Assembly: GCA_013696365.1 (NCBI GenBank)
Contig: JACCYS010000197.1
Location: 1 to 15,019 of the forward strand
Direction: 5' to 3'
DNA from: Nocardioidaceae bacterium
Lineage (GTDB): Bacteria; Actinomycetota; Actinomycetes; Propionibacteriales; Nocardioidaceae
DNA length: 15,019 nucleotides
The notes beneath the pieces were generated by a model. That model was not told the origin of the DNA and made no database searches. It saw nothing but the letters and a program-made list of their open reading frames with translations. Below are positions 8,345 to 14,221 of this stretch, piece by piece. Position 1 is the first letter of the stretch; each line of letters opens with the position of its first letter. The position numbers and the translations under genes were made by a program.

Positions 8345-9214
8345 TCAGCGCAGGACGCGGCGCCGGCGCAGCTGAGCCAACGCCAGCCCGGCGACGACCA
8401 GCACGCCCAGCACCACGGTCAGCGTCGCCGCGCCGGTCTCGGCGACCGCGCGGCTGAGCGCACCCTGCACCTGCAGGGCGGCACCGACCACGGGGTCGTC
8501 GACGCTGCCGCCGCTGAAGACTCGCAGCTCGTACCAGCCGTAGTAGGCGACGTACGCCCCCGCGATCACCAGCAGCGCACCGCCGGATCGGCTCACGTAC
8601 GGCATGAACCGGCGGGCACCGGCGACCACCGTGTCCTGCGCGAGCGCGACCGCCACCGAGACGACTCCGACGACCAGCCCCATGCCGAGCCCGTAGACCA
8701 CCAGCGCGAACACACCGCCGGCGATCCCACCGGCGCGCACCGTCGTACTGAGGATCGCGAGCAGGGGCCCAATCGTGCACGAAAGCGAGGCGATCGCATA
8801 CGCCATGCCGTAGCCGGTCATCGACCACACCGTCGTCGACGGCGCCCCGCCACTGATTCGGGCAGAGCGCACCGCCAGCTCGCGCCCGGCCAGCAGCCAG
8901 AAGCCCAGCCCGACCAACACCACGCCGATGACGATCGTTGCCCAGGGCAGGTACTGCTCGATCGACAGCGTCAGCGGGACCGCCACCGCACCGAACGCGC
9001 CGAAGACCAGCACGAACCCGGCGGTCATAGCGCCAGTCAGGCGCAGCGCACGGAGCACCGCCGGCAACCGCCCGCCCACGTCGCCACCGGCTCGGCCCAC
9101 GTCGCCACCGGCGATGAGCAGGGACAGGTATGCCGGCAGCATCGCGAAGCCACACGGGTTGAACGCCGCCACCAGCCCTGCCGCGAGCGCCAGCGCGTAC
9201 AGACCGCTGTCCAC
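8345..9214 (-). CDS. ccdA: CcdA-like thiol-disulfide electron carrier, membrane protein
   Basis: A 289-residue polytopic protein of the CcdA/DsbD transmembrane family. It passes electrons from cytoplasmic thioredoxin across the membrane to extracytoplasmic thioredoxin-like proteins. The two redox cysteines are present: Cys21 in FNPCGFAMLPAY within the first helix, and Cys146 in SLSCTIGP in the fourth. Six or seven hydrophobic segments are seen. The last, at about 262-281, extends beyond the six-helix core and is followed by a short Arg-rich end. GTG 9214 has GAGG upstream and lies 8 nt after the thioredoxin gene, so the pair is an operon. A short in-frame duplication (AGGDVGG/GGDVGR) lengthens the loop after helix 1. 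It converges on the ABC permease with a 70-bp gap in which I see no hairpin terminator. Confidence 0.9.
   Translation of the reverse strand: MDSGLYALALAAGLVAAFNPCGFAMLPAYLSLLIAGGDVGRAGGDVGGRLPAVLRALRLTGAMTAGFVLVFGAFGAVAVPLTLSIEQYLPWATIVIGVVLVGLGFWLLAGRELAVRSARISGGAPSTTVWSMTGYGMAYAIASLSCTIGPLLAILSTTVRAGGIAGGVFALVVYGLGMGLVVGVVSVAVALAQDTVVAGARRFMPYVSRSGGALLVIAGAYVAYYGWYELRVFSGGSVDDPVVGAALQVQGALSRAVAETGAATLTVVLGVLVVAGLALAQLRRRRVLR
9074..9112. repeat. 18-bp direct repeat inside ccdA
   Basis: GCCCACGTCGCCACCGGC occurs at 9074-9091 and 9095-9112, separated by TCG. The period is 21 bp, so it duplicates seven codons without changing frame. Confidence 0.9.
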
Positions 9215-9222
9215 GGCCGGCC

Positions 9223-9867
9223 TCAGCCGAACTGCTGCGCGATGGTGGCGTCGAGGTCGACCGACCCACCGTATGCCGGCACCGTCGTCGCCTGACCGTC
9301 TGCGCCGACGAGCACGAAGGTGTGCTGCTGGGTCACCCCGAAGCGGGTGTACAGCGAACCGTCGGTGTCCGCCAGCTGCGGAAAGGCGGTGAGGCCGTGC
9401 TGGTCAACGAAGGACTGCATCGAGTTGAGGTCCGAGCTGCTGCCTGCAACGCCGACGAACTCCACATCGGGGTGCGCCTTGACCGCGGCGTCGACGTCGG
9501 CGGCTGAGCCTGCGCAGACCGTGCACCACGGTGCCCAGAACCAGAAGACGACGTCTTGGCCGGCGAGGCCGCGGGCGTCGAACTGACCACCGGACACCTG
9601 GGCGGCGGTGAAGTCGAGCTGGTCCGGAACCGCCGGATCGGTCTGCTCCGGTTTCTCTGATTGCTTGGACTCCTGGCTCGTCCTCGGAGCGGGGTCGTCG
9701 GCCGGACCGGGGTGGCCCTTCTGCTTGCTGTCGGGCATCTGCTTAGTGCTAGGGGTCTGGCCGGTGCCGGTGTCAGTCCGTTGCTCGCTCGCCGCCGATC
9801 CGCACCCGGCGAGTGCGAGCAGCGCGAATGCGAGGGCAAGGCGGACGAGCGCCCGACGAGGTTTCAT
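9223..9867 (-). CDS. Thioredoxin-fold lipoprotein (TlpA/DsbE-like)
   Basis: A 214-residue exported lipoprotein. Basic KPRRALVR is followed by a hydrophobic core and the lipobox LALAGC, giving lipidated Cys22. Residues 23-85 are a polar, disordered Ser/Thr/Lys/Pro linker. The thioredoxin domain follows, with WAPWCTVC (Cys115, Cys118) and FPQLADTDGSLYTRFGV. It should reduce disulfides outside the membrane, recharged by the CcdA encoded 8 nt downstream. One oddity: the cis-proline expected before the T/S-F-V-type strand appears to be His182 (GVTQQHTFVLV). ATG 9867 was chosen because it gives the signal peptide directly; the frame is open further upstream, but that part would not make a signal sequence. 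It is divergent from rpsF. Confidence 0.9.
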   Translation of the reverse strand: MKPRRALVRLALAFALLALAGCGSAASEQRTDTGTGQTPSTKQMPDSKQKGHPGPADDPAPRTSQESKQSEKPEQTDPAVPDQLDFTAAQVSGGQFDARGLAGQDVVFWFWAPWCTVCAGSAADVDAAVKAHPDVEFVGVAGSSSDLNSMQSFVDQHGLTAFPQLADTDGSLYTRFGVTQQHTFVLVGADGQATTVPAYGGSVDLDATIAQQFG

Positions 9868-9919
9868 GCGTCCATCCTGTGTCTGGTGCGTCGTACAACC
9901 AAGCTGGCACTGGCCTCGA

Positions 9920-9950
9920 TTGGCTGATGGAGCCGGCGCTCGGCTAGCAT
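9920..9950 (+). promoter_or_regulatory. Candidate promoter of the rpsF operon
   Basis: TTGGCT (9920-9925) and TAGCAT (9945-9950) are 19 nt apart, a little long. They lie in the 224-bp gap between the divergent thioredoxin gene and rpsF. Transcription would start near 9957, giving a leader of about 135 nt that contains both hairpins listed here. Confidence 0.35.
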
Positions 9951-9958
9951 TGCCTGCC

Positions 9959-9978
9959 GGTCGGGTGCGAGCCCGACC
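9959..9978 (+). other. Hairpin at the 5' end of the putative rpsF leader
   Basis: GGTCGGG-TGCGAG-CCCGACC forms a perfect 7-bp stem with a 6-nt loop just downstream of the candidate -10. It may stabilise the mRNA 5' end. No function is shown. Confidence 0.5.
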
Positions 9979-10037
9979 TGCCGTGCGGCCCACCCCACCA
10001 TCCTGGTTCTCGGGTGTGGCACGACCGGAGCACACAT

Positions 10038-10080
10038 CCTCCTGTCACGGAAGGACCGTGACCGCTGAGTCCGTAGGAGG
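10038..10080 (+). promoter_or_regulatory. rpsF leader RNA structure burying the Shine-Dalgarno (S6:S18-type candidate)
   Basis: CCTCCT (10038-10043) pairs perfectly with AGGAGG (10075-10080), which is the rpsF ribosome binding site. Directly inside is a perfect hairpin, GTCACGG (10044-10050), loop AAGGA, CCGTGAC (10056-10062). This leaves a one-sided 12-nt bulge at 10063-10074 that contains a CCG. A hairpin plus a CCG-containing bulge next to the rpsF start is the published layout of the S6:S18 autoregulatory leader found in many bacteria. Matching it to that family is my inference from layout. When bound by S6:S18, the fold would block rpsF translation. Confidence 0.6.
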
Positions 10081-10091
10081 TGGATATCGCT

Positions 10092-10382
10092 GTGCGTCAC
10101 TACGAGCTGATGATCATCCTCGACCCTGACCTCGAGGAGCGGACGGTCCCGCCGTCGCTCGATCGCTATCTGAGCCTGGTCACCAACGACGGCGGCACGA
10201 TCGACAGCGTCGACGTGTGGGGCCGTCGCCGGATGGCCTATGAGATCCAGAAGAAGGCCGAGGGCATCTACGCGGTCATCGACCTGCACGCCGAGCCGGC
10301 AACGGTCAAGGAGCTTGACCGTCAGCTGACCCTCAATGAGTCGGTGCTGCGCACGAAGGTGATCCGGCCCGACGCACGCTGA
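10092..10382 (+). CDS. rpsF: 30S ribosomal protein S6
   Basis: A 96-residue small-subunit protein that binds 16S rRNA as a complex with S18 on the platform. The sequence opens RHYELMIILDPDLEERTV and contains VDVWGRRRMAYEIQKKAEGIYAV, both typical of S6; length equals the usual actinobacterial form, with no acidic extension. GTG 10092 was chosen over GTG 10080, because S6 proteins begin directly at MRHYE and a strong AGGAGGTG (10075-10082) lies 9 nt before it. First gene of rpsF-ssb-rpsR-rplI. Confidence 0.97.
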   Translation: MRHYELMIILDPDLEERTVPPSLDRYLSLVTNDGGTIDSVDVWGRRRMAYEIQKKAEGIYAVIDLHAEPATVKELDRQLTLNESVLRTKVIRPDAR

Positions 10383-10385
10383 GGC

Positions 10386-10394
10386 TGTGGACAG
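10386..10394 (-). promoter_or_regulatory. Near-consensus DnaA box between rpsF and ssb
   Basis: TGTGGACAG reads CTGTCCACA on the minus strand, one mismatch from TTGTCCACA. It is also the core of GGCTGTGGACAGCC, a short dyad right after the rpsF stop. A lone site may be chance. Confidence 0.3.
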
Positions 10395-10485
10395 CCGGCG
10401 ACGCTCGTCGGCGTTGTGCGGTTGACTACGCAGCGTGCGTCCCAACCCGGGACATCCACCGACTCTGATCAGCAGGAGAGAACTC

Positions 10486-11040
10486 ATGGCAGGCGAGACA
10501 GTCATCACCCTCGTCGGCAACCTCGTCGACGACCCTGAGCTGCGTTTCACCCCCTCGGGTGCGGCGGTGGCCAGCTTCCGGCTGGCTTCAACCCCGCGCA
10601 CCTACGACCGCCAGTCCGGGGAGTGGAAGGACGGCGAGAGCCTGTTCCTCACCTGCTCGGTGTGGCGGCAAGCCGCAGAGAACACCGCGGAGTCTCTGCA
10701 AAAGGGGATGCGCGTTATCGTCCAGGGCCGGCTCAAGCAGCGGTCGTACGAGACGCGCGAGGGCGAGAAGCGGACCGTCTACGAGATCGACGTCGACGAG
10801 GTCGGCCCCAGCCTGCGCAGTGCCACCGCGAAGGTTGCGCGTACCCAACGCTCCGGCGCGGGCGGCGGCGGGTTCGGCGGCGGCCAAGGCTCAAGCAGCC
10901 AGGACTCGGGTGGCCAGGGATCGGCGGCGGGCAACGACCCGTGGGCCAACCCAGCTCCGTCCGGCGGCTCCAGCGGTGGCGGCAACGACCCGTGGGCGTC
11001 CAGCGGGCCCGGCGGCGGCACCGACGACCCCCCGTTCTGA
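10486..11040 (+). CDS. ssb: Single-stranded DNA-binding protein
   Basis: A 184-residue SSB. Residues 1-112 form the OB fold (GETVITLVGNLVDDPELRF, then RLASTPRTYDR, FLTCSVWRQAAENTAESLQKG, RVIVQGRLKQRSYET). A Gly/Ser-rich flexible tail follows and ends in the acidic tip DDPPF, which docks partner proteins in replication and repair. The tail carries two GNDPWA motifs from a 17-bp direct repeat. The ATG at 10486 is preceded by AGGAGAG (10474-10480); the frame is open further upstream, but that part does not match SSB. It lies 103 nt after rpsF, the usual bacterial arrangement. Confidence 0.97.
   Translation: MAGETVITLVGNLVDDPELRFTPSGAAVASFRLASTPRTYDRQSGEWKDGESLFLTCSVWRQAAENTAESLQKGMRVIVQGRLKQRSYETREGEKRTVYEIDVDEVGPSLRSATAKVARTQRSGAGGGGFGGGQGSSSQDSGGQGSAAGNDPWANPAPSGGSSGGGNDPWASSGPGGGTDDPPF
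10930..10997 (+). repeat. 17-bp direct repeat in the ssb tail
   Basis: GGCAACGACCCGTGGGC occurs at 10930-10946 and again at 10981-10997, 51 bp apart. Both copies encode GNDPWA in frame within the flexible linker of SSB. Confidence 0.85.
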
Positions 11041-11136
11041 CCAACGATAAACGACCACCACCAGTGACAATTAGATCAGCACTTATCATCCGTCGGCCCA
11101 TTCCGGCGCCAGCCGGGCTCTGAAGGGAGCACCACA

Positions 11137-11373
11137 ATGGCCAAGCCCATCCTCCGCAAGCCGAAGAAGAAGCAGAACCCCCTCAAGTCGGCCAAGGTCA
11201 CCTATATCGACTACAAGGACACCACGCTGCTGCGTAAGTTCATCTCCGACCGCGGCAAGATCCGCGCCCGCCGGGTCACTGGCGTCAGCGTGCAGGAGCA
11301 GCGCCAGATCGCGTCGGCGATCAAGAACGCCCGTGAAATGGCCCTGCTGCCCTACACCTCGACCACCCGCTGA
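11137..11373 (+). CDS. rpsR: 30S ribosomal protein S18, zinc-free (C-) form
   Basis: A 78-residue S18, partner of S6 on the 30S platform. Recognisable by VTYIDYKDTTLLRKFISDRGKIRARRVTG (split across the core) and the end NAREMALLPYTS. The zinc-binding form has CxFC near residue 13 and a Cys/His pair after RRVTG. Here those places read KKKQNPLKSAK and VTGVSVQEQR, so there are no cysteines and no zinc site. The ATG at 11137 follows GAAGGGAG. It lies 96 nt after ssb and 14 nt before rplI. A second, Cys-containing S18 gene could exist elsewhere, but the main-operon copy is the C- type. Confidence 0.97.
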   Translation: MAKPILRKPKKKQNPLKSAKVTYIDYKDTTLLRKFISDRGKIRARRVTGVSVQEQRQIASAIKNAREMALLPYTSTTR

Positions 11374-11387
11374 GAGGGGACGCCACG

Positions 11388-11834
11388 ATGAAGCTCATCC
11401 TCACCCACGAGGTGTCGCGGCTGGGTGCGCCCGGCGACATCGTCGAGGTCAAGGACGGCTATGGCCGCAACTACCTCATGCCGCGCGGCTTCGCGGTGCG
11501 CTGGACCAAGGGCGCCGCCAAGCAGATCGACACCCTCAAGAAGGCGCGCCAGAGTCGCGAGGTGCGCGACCTGGGCCACGCCCAGGAGATCCGGGCGCAG
11601 CTCGAGGCCATGACCGTGCAGTTGCCGGTGCGAGCCGGGGACACCGGCCGGTTGTTCGGGGCGGTCACCGTCGCCGACATAGCTCAGGCGATTACGGCTT
11701 CCGGGGGTCCTGAGGTCGACCGGCGCCGCATCGACGTGCGGCAGCCGATCAAGTCGCTGGGAAGCCATACGGTCACTGTGCGGGTGCACGACGAGGCCAG
11801 CGCCGACGTCACCGTCGAGGTTGTGCCTGCCTGA
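11388..11834 (+). CDS. rplI: 50S ribosomal protein L9
   Basis: A 148-residue L9 that binds 23S rRNA at the base of the L1 stalk and projects from the ribosome. The N-terminal signature GAPGDIVEVKDGYGRNYLMP is intact and is followed by RGFA. A long connecting helix (about 41-74) and a C-terminal domain (GRLFGAVTVADIAQAI, then GSHTVTVRVHDE) complete it. Length is normal. The ATG at 11388 has AGAGGGGA upstream. Last gene of the ribosomal operon. Confidence 0.97.
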   Translation: MKLILTHEVSRLGAPGDIVEVKDGYGRNYLMPRGFAVRWTKGAAKQIDTLKKARQSREVRDLGHAQEIRAQLEAMTVQLPVRAGDTGRLFGAVTVADIAQAITASGGPEVDRRRIDVRQPIKSLGSHTVTVRVHDEASADVTVEVVPA

Positions 11835-11840
11835 GCAGGC
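11825..11840 (+). terminator. Hairpin overlapping the rplI stop codon
   Basis: GCCTGC-CTGA-GCAGGC is a perfect 6-bp stem with a 4-nt loop whose last three bases are the rplI stop codon (11832-11834). No U-tract follows. It may terminate weakly between rplI and the convergent membrane gene. Confidence 0.4.
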
Positions 11841-11877
11841 TGAGGTGCTGGTGCGGGGGCGGCCGTGACGTCGTGCG

Positions 11878-12417
11878 CTATCGCCGGCCCATCACCCGCA
11901 GCCAGGGGCGGCCAGCACTGACCAACTGCAGCAGGGTGAAGTAGGCCGCCAACCCCAGGCCCATCAGCACCGCGGACGATGCCAGGCCAGTCAGTTGAAC
12001 CACAGCGAGGCTGCCGAGCGCCGCGCTGACCTCGATCACCAGCACCCCGACCGCCGCCCAGCGCAGGAATGAGCACTGGGCGGCGACCAGCGGGGCACCG
12101 TTCTCCTCGGCTGCCCGTAGCAGGGCTGCCGACCCAAGGCTCACGCCCAGTGCGACGACAGCCACCGCGACCAGCTCAGCGGTGACCACCAGCAACTCGG
12201 GTCCTGGCAGCAGGCGCAGCACGGCCGTACCGGCGCCAGTCAATGCGACCGCACGTGCGCTGGCAAAGCCAGCTTCGACGACCACCAACTGGTGCCAGCC
12301 CCACGCGATGCCCAACCAACCGATGGCGTCGACGCCGACGTCCAGTGCGCCGCCGAAGGGCTGCACCGCGAGGATCACAAAGACCCAGCCGAAGACGGCG
12401 TGGGCGAGGGGGTACAC
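11878..12417 (-). CDS. Small polytopic membrane protein of unknown function
   Basis: I do not recognise a family. The 179 residues are mostly hydrophobic, with about five possible membrane segments (near 4-18, 27-44, 54-95, 108-130 and 138-168) and a basic tail RPWLRVMGRR. GTG 12417 is the first start after the transporter gene's stop, but the GAGG before it is too close to act well as a ribosome site. The frame is the same as that of the MATE gene, with only three codons between its TAG and this GTG, so translation may depend on reinitiation by the same ribosomes. Convergent with rplI. Confidence 0.7.
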   Translation of the reverse strand: MYPLAHAVFGWVFVILAVQPFGGALDVGVDAIGWLGIAWGWHQLVVVEAGFASARAVALTGAGTAVLRLLPGPELLVVTAELVAVAVVALGVSLGSAALLRAAEENGAPLVAAQCSFLRWAAVGVLVIEVSAALGSLAVVQLTGLASSAVLMGLGLAAYFTLLQLVSAGRPWLRVMGRR

Positions 12418-12426
12418 CCTCAGACT

Positions 12427-13779
12427 CTAGCTAGCGGGCACGGCCTGCCCGGTCGGTGCTGCGCCGGTGCGCATCCACGCCGATCCTCGCGCGCGCACCC
12501 CGAGGGTGAGACCTCGAGCGAGCATCCACAGCCCGTACGCCGCCCACAGCGCCCCGAGACCACCGCCGCTGGACACCACGAGCAGCGCGGCCGGTACATA
12601 GACCGCCGCCGTCACCAACCCGGCGACCGCAAGGTAGCGGCCGTCGCCGGCACCGATGAGCACACCGTCGAGCACGAACACAATCCCGGCCACCGGCTGC
12701 ACCAGGGCGATTGCCACCAGGGCGGTGACCGCTGCGCTGCGGACGTCGGGATCGGGAGTGAATAAGCGCGGCAGCCACGGGGCGACGATCAGCAACCCCA
12801 CACCGGCGGTGGTGCCGCCGGCGACCCCCCAGCCGATCATCCTGCGCGTGCTGCGCCGGGTGGCGCCGATGTCGGCGGCACCCAGGTGGCGACCGATGAT
12901 TGCCTGGGCCGCGATCGCCACCGCGTCCAGTGCATAGGCAAGCAGCGCAACGATCGTCACCGCGATCTGTTGGGCGGCCAGCGAGGCGGCCGGCAGGGTG
13001 GCGGCAACGGCCGTTGCGGTGACCAGCACGGCCCGCAAGGTGAGGGTCCGGACGAACAGCGGGGCGCCGGAGCTCGCCGAGGCCAGGACCGAGCGGCCGG
13101 CGGGGCGCAGCGCTGCGCCGTGTTGGCGGGCGCGGTGGATGACGACCGCGACCAGGGCGACCGCTGCCCCTGTCTGGGCGATGACGGTGCCGAGTGCGGA
13201 GCCGACCAGGCCAAGCCCCACACCGTAGACAAGTGCGACGTCGAGCCCGATGTTGGCGATGGTGGCGGCCACGATGACGACCAGCGGGGTGCGCACATCC
13301 AACAGGCCGCGCAGCACGCCGGTGGCGGCCAGCACCAGCAACATGCTCGGAATGCCGGCAGCGGACACCTGCAGGTAGTGACTCGCCGGCGCCACCACAT
13401 CGTCGCCGACGCCGAAAAGCTCGATGACCTGTGGGGCAGCGGCGAGCGTGCAGGCGGCCAGCACGACCCCAAGGGCGAGTGCCAGCCACAACCCGGCCAC
13501 CCCGTCGCTCAGCGCCCCCCGCAGATCACCGGCGCCGAGCCGGCGCGCGACTGTTGCGGTGGTGGCGTAGGCCAGGAACACGCACAGCCCGACGATGGTC
13601 TGCAACACGGCTCCGGCGACGGACAGCGCCGCCAGCGGGGCGGTCCCGAGGAAGCCGATCACCGCGGTGTCAGCGAGCAGGAAGAGCGGCTCGCTGACCA
13701 ACGCGAAGAAGGCGGGCACGGCCAACCGGAACATGGTCCGGTCGTCGTCGTGCAGCCGGTATCGGCGCACGTGCAGCAC
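12427..13779 (-). CDS. MATE-family efflux transporter (DinF-like)
   Basis: A 450-residue, twelve-helix multidrug/toxic-compound extrusion protein. N-terminal features are typical of DinF-type MATE proteins: FRLAVPAFFALVSEPLFLLADTAVIGFLGTAPLAALSVAGAV. A second half repeats the fold, with LPAASLAAQQIAVTIVALLAYALDAVAIAAQAIIGRHLGA. It exports drugs or metabolites in exchange for H+ or Na+. A MATE gene in this place, between rplI and dnaB, is also known in Streptomyces. GTG 13779 was chosen for its GGAG site 9 nt upstream and the normal family start just before RRYRLHDDDRTMFRLA; the open frame extends upstream to 14010 without family-like sequence. Confidence 0.9.
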   Translation of the reverse strand: MLHVRRYRLHDDDRTMFRLAVPAFFALVSEPLFLLADTAVIGFLGTAPLAALSVAGAVLQTIVGLCVFLAYATTATVARRLGAGDLRGALSDGVAGLWLALALGVVLAACTLAAAPQVIELFGVGDDVVAPASHYLQVSAAGIPSMLLVLAATGVLRGLLDVRTPLVVIVAATIANIGLDVALVYGVGLGLVGSALGTVIAQTGAAVALVAVVIHRARQHGAALRPAGRSVLASASSGAPLFVRTLTLRAVLVTATAVAATLPAASLAAQQIAVTIVALLAYALDAVAIAAQAIIGRHLGAADIGATRRSTRRMIGWGVAGGTTAGVGLLIVAPWLPRLFTPDPDVRSAAVTALVAIALVQPVAGIVFVLDGVLIGAGDGRYLAVAGLVTAAVYVPAALLVVSSGGGLGALWAAYGLWMLARGLTLGVRARGSAWMRTGAAPTGQAVPAS

Positions 13780-13992
13780 GGCGACACGCTCCAACAAGTA
13801 AGGAGTAGATTGGGATAGTGAGCGTAACATCATGGACTGCAGGGGCCCCGGACCCCGACTGCTCGTCGACCGCGTAGCACATCTGGCGGCGGTGTGCATG
13901 GAGTGCAATTGCCGCCGCATCTTTCGCAACTGCACACCTGCGGATAGGAGTTCGCGCAGGTCAGCCGGCAGACGGAGGTGCGCTAACGGCCT

Positions 13993-14081
13993 TTGTCCAC
14001 AGCAGGCCACACAGGCTGTGCACAGTGCAACGGGTTGCTGTCCACTGAAAGTCGCTACCCGTCCACATGCCGTGTGGACGG
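13993..14081 (+). promoter_or_regulatory. Cluster of DnaA-box-like sites upstream of dnaB
   Basis: TTGTCCACA at 13993-14001 is an exact match to the high-GC actinobacterial DnaA box. Within 80 bp follow the palindrome CTGTGCACAG (14016-14025), CTGTCCACT (14038-14046), CCGTCCACA (14059-14067) and the same word inverted at 14073-14081; each 9-mer is one or two bases off. A further TTGTCCGTT lies at 14141-14149. Confidence 0.5.
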
Positions 14082-14082
14082 G
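14058..14082. repeat. Perfect 10-bp inverted repeat before dnaB
   Basis: CCCGTCCACA (14058-14067), loop TGCCG, TGTGGACGGG (14073-14082). It lies 135 bp before the dnaB start and there is no T-tract. It could be a protein-binding dyad, since each arm contains TCCACA, or an RNA hairpin in a long leader. Confidence 0.8.
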
Positions 14083-14203
14083 CGCCTGTCCCTGCCGCTC
14101 GATGCTGCGTACGGTCTGATTGTCGGTGCTGGCGCCTACGTTGTCCGTTGACGAGGGTCTGAGCCATTGACGGTCGACCGACGCGATTCAAGGGGGCAGC
14201 ACT

Positions 14204-14221
14204 GTGAGCCGCACGCGATGA
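14204..14221 (+). CDS. Possible five-codon leader ORF overlapping the dnaB start
   Basis: GTG AGC CGC ACG CGA TGA encodes VSRTR. It has AAGGGGGC at a good distance upstream, whereas dnaB's own ATG is more than 20 nt from that site. The TGA shares bases with the dnaB ATG (ATGA overlap), the classic layout for translational coupling. It is too short to prove by sequence alone. Confidence 0.3.
   Translation: MSRTR

Larger units (their letters stand above)
13780..14217. other. 438-bp intergenic region between the divergent MATE gene and dnaB
   Basis: No convincing gene. It contains an imperfect 10-bp stem (GTGCAATTGC 13903-13912 with GCAACTGCAC 13926-13935, 13-nt loop) on the MATE side. On the dnaB side it holds a cluster of DnaA-box-like sites and a perfect inverted repeat, listed separately. 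A TACGTT hexamer (14137-14142) is a possible dnaB -10, without a good -35. Confidence 0.7.

Noticed and set aside
9868..10035. N-terminal extension of the thioredoxin to 10035
   Set aside because: It would place 56 polar residues ahead of a perfect lipoprotein signal peptide and would overlap the rpsF promoter and leader region.
11064..11089. Zur box upstream of the zinc-free rpsR
   Set aside because: The arms TGACAA and TTATCA are 12 nt apart, whereas known actinobacterial Zur sites have arms only a few bases apart.
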